Below, piece by piece: positions 40,635 to 49,737 of a stretch of 64,000 nucleotides of DNA. Within the stretch, counting starts at the first letter, position 1, and each line of letters starts with the position of its first letter. Source of the stretch: Bacillota bacterium (GTDB lineage Bacteria; Bacillota; Bacilli; Paenibacillales; NBRC-103111); contig JAEWIS010000061.1 of NCBI GenBank assembly GCA_023386955.1, positions 1 to 64,000 on the forward strand. Direction: 5' to 3'. The position numbers and the translations under genes are program-made. The notes under the pieces are model-generated. The model saw only the letters and a program-made list of their open reading frames with translations, was not told where the DNA came from and ran no database searches.

Positions 40635-41963
40635 ATGAGGATAACAATACTTGTCCAAAAGGGTGAAGACAACGTGAAAACATCCATTCCCGGCCATTTG
40701 CCGAAACGACTGACCATCACTATGTGGGACTTCTCCTGGTACACCATGACCATGCCCGGCGAGCCCTATCACGATATGGAGGCGCGGTTCCAGGAAGCGG
40801 TTGAGCTTGGGTACAATACCATCCGCATCTGTGCCATGCCTTATCTGTTGTTTACAGAGGAAGGACCAAGACCGGGCAACCTGGCCTTCGGCAATCTAGG
40901 CCAGGTTGGTGTACGGACCCGCTGGTATAACTGCAAGGGGGGAGCCGAGCTGGACGGTGTGGCCCATCTGCTGGAGCTGTTCCGGCTAGCGGACAAGTAC
41001 AATTGCTTTATTATCTTGTCCTCATGGGAATACCAGCAAAGCCCCAGCTTCCTGAAGACAAGAGAGCTGTTCGACGAACTGTTGGCCATTGCCCCCGAGA
41101 AGCGTTTTATGGCCATCGCACGCTCCATGAGCCGTCTGATCACCACCGTCAAGGAGGCAGGCTATGGGCAGCGGATTGCCTATGCGGAGCTGCACAATGA
41201 GCTGGAATTCGGCCGGATGACGCAGGTGGCGCTGGATGCGGGGATTCCCGACGGCAACGCGCCCAAAACCATTGCGTATATGAAGCCTTATGTGGAAGAG
41301 GCTTTGGCCTATCTGCAGAAGGGGCATCCGGATATCCTCATTACCGGCTGTTATACCCTGAACCAATCCTATCCCAAGGAGCATGTGGCGGAAAATGAAC
41401 AGGTGGCCCATTTCCACCTTTATCTGAATGGTGTTTTGCAAGAGTTGGCGGATGCGGTGGCGCTGCACCGTGTGGACCAGGCGTTCCCTAATCCTGCGGC
41501 AGCTGCGCTGCTTCGGGATGATGCACCCCCGTTCTCGGAATATACGCTGCCGGAAGGGGAGGAATGGCGGCTTCACGGCAATCCCGTTGGCCTGAAGCTG
41601 TTGTACCTGCACGACTGGTGCGATCCGGTGAAGTGGGACCTGTTCCTCTATGACCGGTACGGTGCTCACCGGGTGGCCATGCGGGAGAAGATCGACCAGC
41701 GGCTGGAGGAAGCGGCGGAGTGGGCGGAGCGCAAGGGGCTGCCCATGGTCATCGGTGAAGGTTATGTGGGTTATACGCCTTGGCAAACCAATTTTGAAGA
41801 GGGGCCGGTGGGCAAGGATATTGCCGAATATGCCATCAAAAAGGGGATGGCGCTTGGCTTCTGGGGGATGATTCTATGCTCCAATTGTGCGCCTCACCAT
41901 CTTTTTTGGCAGGATAAGGCCTGGCAGCAGAAGTGGAACCGGTTCATACTCGAATCCAAATAA
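40635..41963 (+). CDS. Cellulase-like glycoside hydrolase (clan A fold), cytoplasmic
   Basis: A 442-residue protein with no signal peptide; ATG 40635 has GGAGGG just upstream. The fold is a beta/alpha barrel of the cellulase-like type. The likely acid/base is Glu in YAELHNELEF (Asn-Glu pair) and the nucleophile Glu in MVIGEGYVGYTP. TMWDFSWYTMTMPGEPYHDM marks the N-terminal strand. Proteins of this kind occur in Paenibacillus, but their substrates are mostly unknown; intracellular cleavage of plant-derived oligosaccharides is a reasonable guess. It stands alone, with a bidirectional terminator after it. Confidence 0.7.
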   Translation: MRITILVQKGEDNVKTSIPGHLPKRLTITMWDFSWYTMTMPGEPYHDMEARFQEAVELGYNTIRICAMPYLLFTEEGPRPGNLAFGNLGQVGVRTRWYNCKGGAELDGVAHLLELFRLADKYNCFIILSSWEYQQSPSFLKTRELFDELLAIAPEKRFMAIARSMSRLITTVKEAGYGQRIAYAELHNELEFGRMTQVALDAGIPDGNAPKTIAYMKPYVEEALAYLQKGHPDILITGCYTLNQSYPKEHVAENEQVAHFHLYLNGVLQELADAVALHRVDQAFPNPAAAALLRDDAPPFSEYTLPEGEEWRLHGNPVGLKLLYLHDWCDPVKWDLFLYDRYGAHRVAMREKIDQRLEEAAEWAERKGLPMVIGEGYVGYTPWQTNFEEGPVGKDIAEYAIKKGMALGFWGMILCSNCAPHHLFWQDKAWQQKWNRFILESK

Positions 41964-41967
41964 CAAA

Positions 41968-42011
41968 GAAGAAGCCTTGCAGAGCACTGCTCTGTCAAGG
42001 CTTCTTCTTTT
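41968..42011 (+). terminator. Bidirectional terminator
   Basis: GAAGAAGCCTTG/CAAGGCTTCTTC (12 bp) with an inner CAGAG/CTCTG stem, followed by CTTTT. It lies between convergent genes. Confidence 0.88.
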
Positions 42012-42026
42012 ATACGGGCTGGATTT

Positions 42027-42890
42027 TTATTGTCCCAGCAGAATACGCGTATACGGGGAATCGATGGGGAGGAGGATAACAGGCTCGCCCTGGAAGGTGG
42101 TTACGTAGCTTTCCAGTGTCCGGTACAGCTTGTAGAATTCCGGGTCCTTGCCGTACGAATCATTATAGATCCGTGCAGCCTCCTGCTCACCCTCGGCGAT
42201 AATCTTCTTGGAGTCGGCCTCGGCTTGGGCAATAAGCTCCTGGGCCTGGCGGTCAGCATTGGAAGTGATTTTCTTGGATTCCTCATCGCCCTCGGACAGA
42301 TATCCGGCTGCGATGGATTCCCGGTCGGAAATCATCCGCTTGTAGACACTTTCCTTGTTCTCCTCCGGCAGGTCCGTCCGTTTGATGCGGACATCGATCA
42401 CTTCAATGCCGTAATTCTGACGGGAGACAATATCGGATACTTCCTTGGTGATATCGTCATTCAGGTTGCCGCGGGAGGAGTCCTCGCTGATAATGCTGCC
42501 ATAATCGATTTCCGAGAGCTTCCGGCGAACGGTGTTATACACGGCGTCGCTGATGCGGCTCTCTGCGGTGGTGACCGTCTTCAGCGTCTGCAGGAAGCTG
42601 CGTGAGTTGTTAATCCGCCATACGGTATAATTGTCCACGATAATGGGCTTTTTGTCCTTGGTCATGATGGTGGTCGGCTGGCTGTCACTGACCTTTTGGT
42701 ACTTGGGGAGCGTAGAGACTGTTTCAATAAACGGAATCTTGATCTTGATCCCCGGATTTTCGTGAATGCGTACCGCTTCGCCGAACTTCAGTACAACCTT
42801 GTATTCACTTTCCTTTACGATAAAGAGGGAGCTTGCCGCAAGAATAACCAGCACCAATGCTCCAACTGCTATGCCAATCCAACGTTTCAT
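42027..42890 (-). CDS. hflC: HflC-type stomatin/prohibitin (SPFH) protein
   Basis: A 287-residue protein with one N-terminal membrane helix (about 5-25) and an SPFH domain (VVLKFGEAVRIHENPGIKIK, IVDNYTVWRI). A long Glu/Ala/Lys-rich coiled coil follows (IAQAEADSKKIIAEGEQEAA). It pairs with HflK in a large membrane cage that modulates FtsH protease in E. coli. The ATG overlaps the hflK stop (ATGA) and has GGAGG upstream. Confidence 0.9.
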   Translation of the reverse strand: MKRWIGIAVGALVLVILAASSLFIVKESEYKVVLKFGEAVRIHENPGIKIKIPFIETVSTLPKYQKVSDSQPTTIMTKDKKPIIVDNYTVWRINNSRSFLQTLKTVTTAESRISDAVYNTVRRKLSEIDYGSIISEDSSRGNLNDDITKEVSDIVSRQNYGIEVIDVRIKRTDLPEENKESVYKRMISDRESIAAGYLSEGDEESKKITSNADRQAQELIAQAEADSKKIIAEGEQEAARIYNDSYGKDPEFYKLYRTLESYVTTFQGEPVILLPIDSPYTRILLGQ

Positions 42891-43927
42891 CGGTTGCCAC
42901 CTCCTTGAGTCCCGGCTGTGCCGCCTGTACCTGCTGCGTTATTGCCTGTAGTCGAGCTTCGGAGGAGATCGTTAAGCGGAAGATAATTCACGGTATTGCC
43001 GCTGCCTTCGGTGATAATCACCTTTGCCTTCGGAAGGATTTTCTCCAGCGTTTCCAGCGTCAGACGATTGCTGGTGACGTTAGGGCTTTTTACATATTCC
43101 GCATATACGGCATCAAATTTGGATACATCCCCTTGAGCATTCAAGATCCGGGACTGCTTTTCCCCTTCGGCTTTTTCGATCAGCGCCTGGGCTTCGCCGC
43201 GGGCTTTGGGCAGGCGGTCGTTGACATATTTCTGCGCCTGGTTGATCTTGGTGTTCTTTTCCTCACGGGCATTGGTGACGGATTTAAACGCTGTCTGCAC
43301 CTGGCCCTCCGGCGGTTCGATATCCTGGAACTTCAAGTCGATAATGTGAATCCCCGTATTGTACTGGTTCATCAGTTCCTCAAGCTTGGATTTTACATCG
43401 GTCTGGATCACGGTTTTCCCTTCGGTAATGGCATAGTCCAGCTTGGTGGAGCCGATAACCGAACGGATGGAGGCGATTGCGGAATTGCGCAGGAAGTGCT
43501 CGGGGTTCTCAATGTTATACAAATACTTGTGAAGATCGGAGACCCGCCATTCCACCACAGCGTCTGCGGAAACGATGTTTTCGTCACCGGTGATCATCAG
43601 AGCTTCCTCGTCAACAGGGTTCACCTTGCCGTTGACCTCCCGATAGCCGATATGAATCTTCTGGGTCAGCTTGGCCGGTACAATCACGACTTGCTGAATG
43701 GGGTACGGAAGCTTAAAATGAAGTCCAGAGCTTTCTTGTGTTGTCGTGTATTTCCCGAAGGTCATAATTGCGGCCTGTTCTTCCTCCTGCACAGTGTAGA
43801 TGCTGCTCCAGGCCAGACCGGCAATGACCACAACGGCAGCGCCAAAGGCAATTTTCTTTACCGTATTTTTGGGAACCTGGGGAAGCTTTACGGTTTTTCC
43901 GTCTTTATCGCCTTGGTATACCTCCAA
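42887..43927 (-). CDS. hflK: HflK-type stomatin/prohibitin (SPFH) protein
   Basis: A 346-residue partner of HflC. The TTG at 43927 is chosen because AAGGGAG lies about 9 nt upstream; the GTG at 43936 sits directly on that ribosome site. One membrane helix (about 25-43, IAFGAAVVVIAGLAWSSI) is followed by the SPFH domain (EEEQAAIMTFGKY, GLHFKLPYPIQ) and a charged coiled coil. The C-terminal tail is a Gly/Thr-rich low-complexity stretch. It is divergent from the SDR gene. Confidence 0.9.
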   Translation of the reverse strand: MEVYQGDKDGKTVKLPQVPKNTVKKIAFGAAVVVIAGLAWSSIYTVQEEEQAAIMTFGKYTTTQESSGLHFKLPYPIQQVVIVPAKLTQKIHIGYREVNGKVNPVDEEALMITGDENIVSADAVVEWRVSDLHKYLYNIENPEHFLRNSAIASIRSVIGSTKLDYAITEGKTVIQTDVKSKLEELMNQYNTGIHIIDLKFQDIEPPEGQVQTAFKSVTNAREEKNTKINQAQKYVNDRLPKARGEAQALIEKAEGEKQSRILNAQGDVSKFDAVYAEYVKSPNVTSNRLTLETLEKILPKAKVIITEGSGNTVNYLPLNDLLRSSTTGNNAAGTGGTAGTQGGGNR

Positions 43928-44145
43928 AAATGCCACTCCCTTTCCATGCTGTTCTTTGGTTGCTGAAACGTACTACGTGAAAACCCCCGTTGACGTTTCA
44001 AAAAAGATACACATTTGTCACAAAAAATGCACAGGGGTCTCGGACGGACCGTTAAAACATAGTATCCTCCACCTCTACCAGCATTATCAATTCTGTTTAC
44101 AGGCTGCATTTTTGAATACCAATATACGCCAGGAGGATGGGTATC

Positions 44146-44916
44146 ATGCTATTGCCTTCATTCGGTTTGGAAGGAAAGACAGCGCTGGTAACCGGCGCGG
44201 GCAAAGGAATCGGACGGGCTCTTGCCGTAGGCTTGGCCGAGGCTGGAGCGGATGTGGCTCTGACCGCACGGACAGAGTCTGATCTGGAGGAAACGGCATC
44301 GGAGATCTGCCGGACAGGCCGTAAGGCTTATATCTGCAGGGCGGATGTGACTAGCCGGGAGCAGGTGGAGGCGGCTGTTGCGAAGGCGGTTGGGGAAGCG
44401 GGTAAGCTGGACATTCTGGTGAATAACGCCGGGATGAATATCCGGACGCCTGCCCTTGAAGTGACCGATGAGGAATGGGAAACCATTGTGCAGACCAATC
44501 TGAAATCCGCTTTTATGATGTCCCAGTGCGCCGGACGTTATATGAAGGAAGCGGGTGGGGGCAGAATCGTGAATGTGGCCTCGGTTGCCGGCCATACTGC
44601 CCTCCGGACCGGTGTGGTATATGGCTCCACCAAGGCCGCTATGATCCAGATGACCAAAATCCTGGCGCTGGAATGGGGCAAACACAATATTCTCGTGAAT
44701 GCTATCGGACCCTGGTACTTCAAAACCCCGCTAACCGAGAAGCTTCTGCAAAATGAGGAGTTTGTAGCCGAGGTGCTGTCCCGGACTCCCTTGAAGCGGA
44801 TCGGTGAGCTGCGCGATCTGGTGGGCCCTGTAGTGTTCCTCTCCTCCGAAGCATCGGGGTACATAACCGGTCAAACCCTGTTTGTGGACGGGGGCATGAC
44901 CATTTACGGATTTTAG
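44146..44916 (+). CDS. Short-chain dehydrogenase/reductase (gluconate 5-dehydrogenase-like)
   Basis: A 256-residue classical SDR; AGGAGG lies 9 nt before ATG 44146. The cofactor motif is TGAGKGIG, followed by NNAG, and the catalytic Ser-Tyr-Lys are in NVASVAGHTA and YGSTKAA. GPWYFKTPLTEKLL and ITGQTLFVDGGMTIYG fit the gluconate 5-dehydrogenase/3-oxoacyl reductase-like group. The substrate is not certain. A stem (44928-44966) without a clear T-run follows. Confidence 0.85.
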   Translation: MLLPSFGLEGKTALVTGAGKGIGRALAVGLAEAGADVALTARTESDLEETASEICRTGRKAYICRADVTSREQVEAAVAKAVGEAGKLDILVNNAGMNIRTPALEVTDEEWETIVQTNLKSAFMMSQCAGRYMKEAGGGRIVNVASVAGHTALRTGVVYGSTKAAMIQMTKILALEWGKHNILVNAIGPWYFKTPLTEKLLQNEEFVAEVLSRTPLKRIGELRDLVGPVVFLSSEASGYITGQTLFVDGGMTIYGF

Positions 44917-44927
44917 AAGATGATAGA

Positions 44928-44966
44928 ACAAGACCGTCCAAGCCCTGGGGCTAACGACGGTCTTGT
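44928..44966 (+). terminator. Stem-loop after the SDR gene, probable terminator
   Basis: ACAAGACCGTC/GACGGTCTTGT, an 11-bp perfect stem with a 17-nt loop. The T-run is poor, so termination may be weak. The stretch from here to 45387 holds no gene that I can support; it contains the repeat element below and an imperfect hairpin at 45322-45349. Confidence 0.55.
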
Positions 44967-45050
44967 ATGTTGAGGAGTCTGTCCGACGGAACCACCAAGG
45001 CACTCCTTTCTTGACGCTGCTGCTGCAATGAGAAACAGGTCATGCAGGAT

Positions 45051-45236
45051 CTAACGGCGGGGAAAGCCTTTATTTCGTCAAAAACCCCTCTTCAAAAAAT
45101 CTAACGGCGGCCACAGCCTCTATTTGGGCAAATTATTCTGCTGCAAGCCTCTTTTTAACCCAATAGCGTCTCCTGCTTCCGTTAGATGCTGCAGCCCCCC
45201 GGTTTTGGAACAAATAGCGGCTCTCACCGCCGTTAG
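45051..45236. repeat. 185-bp four-repeat element, copy B (forward-forward-reverse-reverse)
   Basis: Forward units at 45051-45074 and 45101-45124, both CTAACGGCGG then TATT at the end; reverse units at 45162-45185 and 45213-45236. Starts are 50, 61 and 51 nt apart, almost the same as copy A. Unit sequences differ more than the spacing. Each unit is followed by a TATTTGG-CAAA-like tail. Confidence 0.85.
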
Positions 45237-45387
45237 GAATAGTGCACCTGCGGGCACTAATAGTCACTTTTGCTGCGGATTCCTCCGCACCGTAGACCAA
45301 TGTAATGCTGGAGGATGTCCTCAAATCGGCTTCGCCGGTTTCGAGGCTTCCCTAACACATCCAGCCTGCGGCTCGGACCTTGTTGTT

Positions 45388-45801
45388 TCAGGGTAGGTCA
45401 AACCAACCACCCGCCGGCAGCTCCTTCCGCTTCAGGAAGGTGGCGATCAGCACCTCTCCTTCTTTGCGGGAATTGTAGGGCTTCGATTCAACCGGCACGG
45501 GCAGCCGTACTGCCTTCACGAATTCATCCGCCCGCAATTCCGCCATTTCGTAGCCCAGGTCGTCCTTCGACAACGATTCCACCTCGTATTTACCCCGGAT
45601 GAACACCCGGTCACCCATTACCTTCACCGACCAGCGCCGCACCTTTTGCTCCGGCATAGGGCTGACGACAACCTTCACGTAGCGGTCCGTCTCATAAATT
45701 CTCACATGAGGCTCCGGACCACGGAAATCATCCAATGCTTTTTTGACCTGCTGCGAGGTTTTGGCAACTTGTTTGAACAGCTTTTCCCAATCCTCCCACA
45801 T
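45388..45801 (-). CDS. Hsp20/alpha-crystallin-like protein
   Basis: A 137-residue protein, MWEDWEKLFKQVAKTSQQVK onwards, with AGGAGG about 11 nt before the ATG. Residues about 32-125 show the pattern of an alpha-crystallin domain: a strand with VRIYETDRYVKVVVSPM, then WSVKVMGDRVFIRGKYEVE, a charged insertion, and FVKAVRLPVPVESK near the end. The usual closing A-x-(hydrophobic)-x-N-G-V-L-type core is less clear, so it is a distant member. Small heat-shock proteins hold unfolding clients; related Bacillales proteins such as CotP are coat-associated. The upstream region holds a 95-bp repeat element. Confidence 0.65.
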   Translation of the reverse strand: MWEDWEKLFKQVAKTSQQVKKALDDFRGPEPHVRIYETDRYVKVVVSPMPEQKVRRWSVKVMGDRVFIRGKYEVESLSKDDLGYEMAELRADEFVKAVRLPVPVESKPYNSRKEGEVLIATFLKRKELPAGGWFDLP

Positions 45802-45855
45802 CACGCACACCTCCTGTTGTGATCCGCTGATGCTACAGGATATGTGGGATAGGCG

Positions 45856-45950
45856 CCTAGGGTGTGTTTGAAAACTTCGAGGGGAGCAGATTATCCTGAA
45901 ATTTTCGTTCCAGGCAAGGCACTTTTGCGCTAGTTCACCAGGGGTACGTC
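45856..45950. repeat. 95-bp interspersed element, copy 1
   Basis: Runs from CCTAGGGTGTGTTTGAAAAC to GGGGTACGTC. It matches 63800-63893 through shared blocks CGAGGGGAGCAGATT, CGTTCCAGGCAAGGCACTTT and GGGGTACGTC. No transposase is present. It lies between the Hsp20-like gene promoter region and the end of bioY. Confidence 0.75.
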
Positions 45951-45983
45951 GCAAAAGTAACGCAGCATGGGGCGAAAAGGCGG

Positions 45984-46586
45984 CTACTTGGAAATGGTAG
46001 TCTCCACCCCGGAATAACCGGCTTGTCCGGTGATCCGCGCAAGAGGGAATACCTGGCGCACAGTTGCGGCGATCAAACCGGCCAGAACGGCCTTGACGGC
46101 GTCACCCGGCAGGTAGGGGTAACAGCCTGCTGCCATCGCCTTGGCGAAGGTATAGTTGGCCGCATGGGCCAGCCATGGCACGCCGGTCACGTACAGCAGG
46201 AGGGAGCCGAACAGCTCCGCTGCGGCGATCAGGGCTACCGTGGTCCACAGTCGGCTTCCACGGACATACCGGGAGACCAGGCCAATCAGGAAAGCGGCAA
46301 CGGGAAACATCCATACGAAACCGCCGGTAGGGCCGGTGAGCAGGGCCAACCCGCCGCGTCCGTCCAGAATTGGCAAACCCAGCACGGACAGGGCAATCAC
46401 CAAGGCGATGCTGCCGAAGCCGTAAACCGGACCGAGGATCGCACCCGCCAGCATCACCACAAAATTCTCCATGGAGATGGGAACAGGAGAAAAACCCAAG
46501 TGCAGATTCAAATAGCTGGATAATACAAAAAGTGCGCTGAATGCGGTCATAAATACAAGTCCTTTGGTAGAAAACGAAAAGGGCAT
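45984..46586 (-). CDS. bioY: BioY, substrate-binding subunit of biotin ECF transporter
   Basis: A 200-residue membrane protein with six helices; ATG 46586 has GAGGAGG 7 nt upstream. Family features are SYLNLHLGFSPVPISMENFV, the AGAILGP segment, and GLPILDGRGGLALLTGPTGG. BioY binds biotin and works with an energising module of two ATPases and EcfT, which are encoded divergently here. A BirA-type operator lies 19 nt upstream of its start codon. Confidence 0.92.
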   Translation of the reverse strand: MPFSFSTKGLVFMTAFSALFVLSSYLNLHLGFSPVPISMENFVVMLAGAILGPVYGFGSIALVIALSVLGLPILDGRGGLALLTGPTGGFVWMFPVAAFLIGLVSRYVRGSRLWTTVALIAAAELFGSLLLYVTGVPWLAHAANYTFAKAMAAGCYPYLPGDAVKAVLAGLIAATVRQVFPLARITGQAGYSGVETTISK

Positions 46587-46604
46587 TGCCAAACCTCCTC
46601 TGAT

Positions 46605-46638
46605 TTGTTAACCTAATTTTGCGATGTGAGGTTAACAA
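46605..46638. promoter_or_regulatory. BirA (biotin repressor) operator
   Basis: TTGTTAACC, a 16-nt spacer and GGTTAACAA form a perfect inverted repeat. This matches the BirA site pattern TTGTTAACC-N15/16-GGTTAACAA of Gram-positive bacteria. It lies between bioY and the divergent ECF ATPase genes, so one site can control both. Confidence 0.88.
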
Positions 46639-46696
46639 TTCGCTGATGGCATTGTAACATGCCCATTGGCGTTTGAATAGACGGGCGGTGAAAAAT

Positions 46697-47515
46697 TTGG
46701 GAAAATCCCTGATTGAGCTTCGGGAGGTCAGTGTTTACCTGCCGGGGAAGGAAGAGGCGGTGCTGCACCAGATATCCGGTGTCATCCGCGAGGGCGAGTG
46801 GCTGACGGTTGCCGGCCGGAACGGCAGCGGAAAAAGTGTCCTTGGGCGTCTGTTGGCGGGGCTGGACGGGCGTTATTCGGGAGAAATCGGGCGCTCCGCC
46901 CAAGGGGCTTCCGTCCGGCTGGTCATGCAAAATCCGGAGGCGCAGCTTATAGGAGAAACAGTAGGGGAGGATCTCCGCTTCGGGATGGAATGTGCGGGGC
47001 TTCCACCGGAGGAGATGGAGCTCCGCCAACAGGAAGCGCTGGCAGCTACAGGGCTGACGGGGTGGGAGGCATGTCCGGCGGGCAGCTTATCCGGCGGGCA
47101 GAAGCAGCTGCTGGCTTTGGCCGGCGCGTTGGCGGTGCGTCCGTCCGTGCTGATCGCCGATGAAGCCACCTCCATGCTGGACCCGGAGGCCCGACACCGG
47201 CTGCTGTCTGTCCTGCAGTCCCTTCAAAAGCGGGGAATGACGGTGATTCACATTACCCAACTGCTGGAGGAGGCGGCATATGCCGGCAGAATCTGGGCAT
47301 TGGATGAAGGGAAGCTGGTGTTTGACGGCACTCCGGAGGATTTTTTCTATAGCCGGATGGCCATTGCAACCGGTGAGTGCGAGTCCCCCTGCCGGGCGGC
47401 GGGTCTGCTTCCGCCCTTAACCGTCGCCATAACGGAACAGCTAAAATTGCGGGGACTGCTTACGGACCGCTTTCCGTTGACGCCTGTGGCATTGGAGAGG
47501 GCGGTGTTGGCATGA
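46697..47515 (+). CDS. ECF transporter ATPase (EcfA/BioM type)
   Basis: A 272-residue ATPase. The start is probably TTG 46697, with GGTGA 6 nt upstream; GTG 46688 and TTG 46673 are in frame alternatives. Motifs: Walker A GRNGSGKSV, Q-loop VMQNPEAQLIGETV, signature LSGGQKQ, Walker B VLIADEATSMLD. NPExQ is typical of ECF ATPases. It is translationally coupled to the next gene (ATGA) and divergent to bioY, which supports a role in biotin import. Confidence 0.9.
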   Translation: MGKSLIELREVSVYLPGKEEAVLHQISGVIREGEWLTVAGRNGSGKSVLGRLLAGLDGRYSGEIGRSAQGASVRLVMQNPEAQLIGETVGEDLRFGMECAGLPPEEMELRQQEALAATGLTGWEACPAGSLSGGQKQLLALAGALAVRPSVLIADEATSMLDPEARHRLLSVLQSLQKRGMTVIHITQLLEEAAYAGRIWALDEGKLVFDGTPEDFFYSRMAIATGECESPCRAAGLLPPLTVAITEQLKLRGLLTDRFPLTPVALERAVLA

Positions 47516-49209
47516 ACGGGCGGTACATGCATGAAGTTGCTATTCCGGTGGACAGCGGACTCAGCCGGGCAGGTTTGTTTCATTGCTCCTTCGCCACAGA
47601 GGAGCTGACACTGGTGGCCGGCTGCACCGGCTCCGGGAAGTCTACGCTGCTCCAGCTATTGGCTGGTCTGCGTCCGGCAGGGTCCGGCAATATCGGAGAG
47701 CGGAGGGGGGAGGAACAGCGTACCCTGGAGCGCAGAGAGCTGCTGGCCACCTCCAGCTATGTGTACCAGAATCCGGAGCAGATGTTTTTCTTGCCGACAG
47801 TCCGGGAGGAAATCCTCTACAGCCTCAAACAACGGAGACTCCCCCCGCAGGAGCGGCAGGAACGGCTGGTATGGGCCTCCGCCTGGTGCGGACTAGGAGA
47901 AGAGCTGTGGGAGCGGTCGGCCTTCACCTTATCTGGCGGTGAAAAACGGCGGACTGCCTTGGCTGCAGCGGCAGCCATCCGCCAGCCTTGGCTTCTTCTG
48001 GACGAACCGACGGCAGGGCTCGATCCGGTTATGGCAGCGTCCCTAGCTGGCGAGTTGGCGGAATGGAAGCGTGAGCAGGGCAGAGCAGGCGGCGGGATCG
48101 TCATCGCCTCCCATGAGCTGGATCTGTTTCTGCCCTTGGCCGACCGGGTGGTACTGCTGAAGGATGGCTCAGTTGCCGGTCAATGGAGCCCGCAGGAGCT
48201 GCTGAAAGACCCTTCGCCATTGACCGAAGCGGGGCTCGGGGTGCCGGATTGCATCCGGCTGGCTGCACTGGCGGGCTCGGATTCTTTAGCTGCCGAAGCC
48301 ATTGCCCGCTCCTTAGCGGAGAAGCTTGCGGCAGGCTCTTCTGCAATAGGAGCGCAGCCGTATGCGGCAGGGGCCACCCGAACGGGGCAGCAGCCTGCCA
48401 TCCGACGGACAGTACGAAGCCAGCCAAACCAGGAAACCCGCTTCTCCCGGTTATCCGGGTTGGATCCCCGGGCCAAGTGGCTGCTTTACGCCCTGTTCAG
48501 CCTAAGCCTGCTTGTCTCCCCCCACTGGGGAGTAACCGCGTTGGGAGGTATGGCTGTGGCGGGGCTGGGTTTGGCTGCCAATATTCCGGCCAAACGCTGG
48601 CTCAGGCCGGTTTTTGCCTTTGGCAGTTTTATTCTGGCTGCGTTTGTAATCTCGGGCGTGGAGCTATCCTTTGCCGGTGGCCAGAGCCCCCTTATACATG
48701 TTGGATTTTCCTGGGGGCAAGGGCAGATTACGTTGAAGCGGTTGACCCCTTTGCTGCCTGTTCTGGCCGGCGGTGTGCTATTCAATATTCTAACCCCTCC
48801 TCTATCCATTCAGAAGGGTATGGAGGAGCTGCTACGGCGGATTCCGGTCATCCGGCGTGCCGGAGATACCATTGGACTGGCGGTAGCCCTGCTGTTCCGG
48901 TTTATCCGCTTCCTGCCCGGCGAGCTCGGGCGGATGGCACTTTTGGCTTCCATCCGCGGCAGGCCCGGAAGCGGCAACCCCGGCAAGCTAAAGCTGCGCC
49001 AGCTTCCGGCCTTCTTCATTCCGCTCCTTCTGTCCATGCTGCACCATGCCGAGGAGTTATCCTTTGCTTTGGCAGCGCGGGGCTATGGGCGCAAGGGTGC
49101 AAAACGCACACAAGCCGCCCCTCTCCGTTGGCAGCGGAGTGATGGGGCGGCGTGTCTGGCCGGTATGTTATGCATTGCGGGAATGAACGTGCTGCGGCTG
49201 TTTTTTTGA
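47512..49209 (+). CDS. ECF ATPase fused to the EcfT transmembrane subunit
   Basis: A 565-residue fusion. Residues about 5-250 are the second ECF ATPase: Walker A GCTGSGKST at about 36-44, Q-loop YVYQNPEQMFFLPTV, signature LSGGE near 140, Walker B LLLDEPTAGLD near 162. A variable linker (about 260-310) leads to a T subunit (about 315-565) with hydrophobic helices and the two Arg coupling motifs ASIRGRPGSG and AARGYGRKG. EcfA2 and EcfT are normally separate proteins. With the preceding ATPase and BioY this makes a complete biotin ECF system in three chains. Confidence 0.9.
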   Translation: MNGRYMHEVAIPVDSGLSRAGLFHCSFATEELTLVAGCTGSGKSTLLQLLAGLRPAGSGNIGERRGEEQRTLERRELLATSSYVYQNPEQMFFLPTVREEILYSLKQRRLPPQERQERLVWASAWCGLGEELWERSAFTLSGGEKRRTALAAAAAIRQPWLLLDEPTAGLDPVMAASLAGELAEWKREQGRAGGGIVIASHELDLFLPLADRVVLLKDGSVAGQWSPQELLKDPSPLTEAGLGVPDCIRLAALAGSDSLAAEAIARSLAEKLAAGSSAIGAQPYAAGATRTGQQPAIRRTVRSQPNQETRFSRLSGLDPRAKWLLYALFSLSLLVSPHWGVTALGGMAVAGLGLAANIPAKRWLRPVFAFGSFILAAFVISGVELSFAGGQSPLIHVGFSWGQGQITLKRLTPLLPVLAGGVLFNILTPPLSIQKGMEELLRRIPVIRRAGDTIGLAVALLFRFIRFLPGELGRMALLASIRGRPGSGNPGKLKLRQLPAFFIPLLLSMLHHAEELSFALAARGYGRKGAKRTQAAPLRWQRSDGAACLAGMLCIAGMNVLRLFF

Positions 49210-49224
49210 AGAGAGAGGAAAAGG

Positions 49225-49449
49225 TCAGCAGACTTCCATATACAGCTTGGTGCCGTCGAAATACTTGAACACTGCCACCTCGCCGACCATTTCAATAGAC
49301 GCGATTTTCTTCAGCTTCCGGCGGAAGTCCAGATGATATTCCATGGATTCGAACAGCTTTTCCAAGGATGAAAGAGGAGCGGCCTCTTGATTGAAGAAGG
49401 AGACGGGAATGGTGTGCTGCTTGAATTTTAATACGGAAGGTTTCATCAT
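49225..49449 (-). CDS. Small protein of unknown function
   Basis: A 74-residue ORF, MMKPSVLKFKQHTIPVSFFN onwards, with GAAAGAGG upstream of the ATG. It is predicted soluble, with a basic middle (FRRKLKKIASIEMVG) and a beta-rich end (VAVFKYFDGTKLYMEVC). I do not recognise the family. The good ribosome site and plausible composition support coding. The upstream stretch 49450-49831 has no gene; it is AT-rich, holds TTAACA/TTAACG at 49573 and 49584 (11-bp period) and the terminator at 49738. Confidence 0.5.
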   Translation of the reverse strand: MMKPSVLKFKQHTIPVSFFNQEAAPLSSLEKLFESMEYHLDFRRKLKKIASIEMVGEVAVFKYFDGTKLYMEVC

Positions 49450-49737
49450 ACATTACCTCTTTCCAATAGTTCAAATTGTAAATGTATGTAGGCTCTCGTT
49501 GTTCTATGAAACTATCATAAATGAAAAAAGTTAAACGGTTTTCAGAGAGTTATCAAAGAGGGATTATTTTTCTTAACATATTTTTAACGGAATTTGTCTA
49601 AATTTCGGGATAAGTGTAAGGATGTCGAATATACAAATGAGGCTAATCTGTGACTACGGACGCAATGATAACGATTACAACGTAATATTCGCAATTAGGT
49701 TAAAGAAAAACTAGTTCTAAGGTCCCTGAACGAGACA

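Noticed and set aside
49573..49589. PhoP-box-like TTAACA/TTAACG pair
   Set aside because: Only two half-sites in an AT-rich stretch, and no suitably placed phosphate-related gene downstream.
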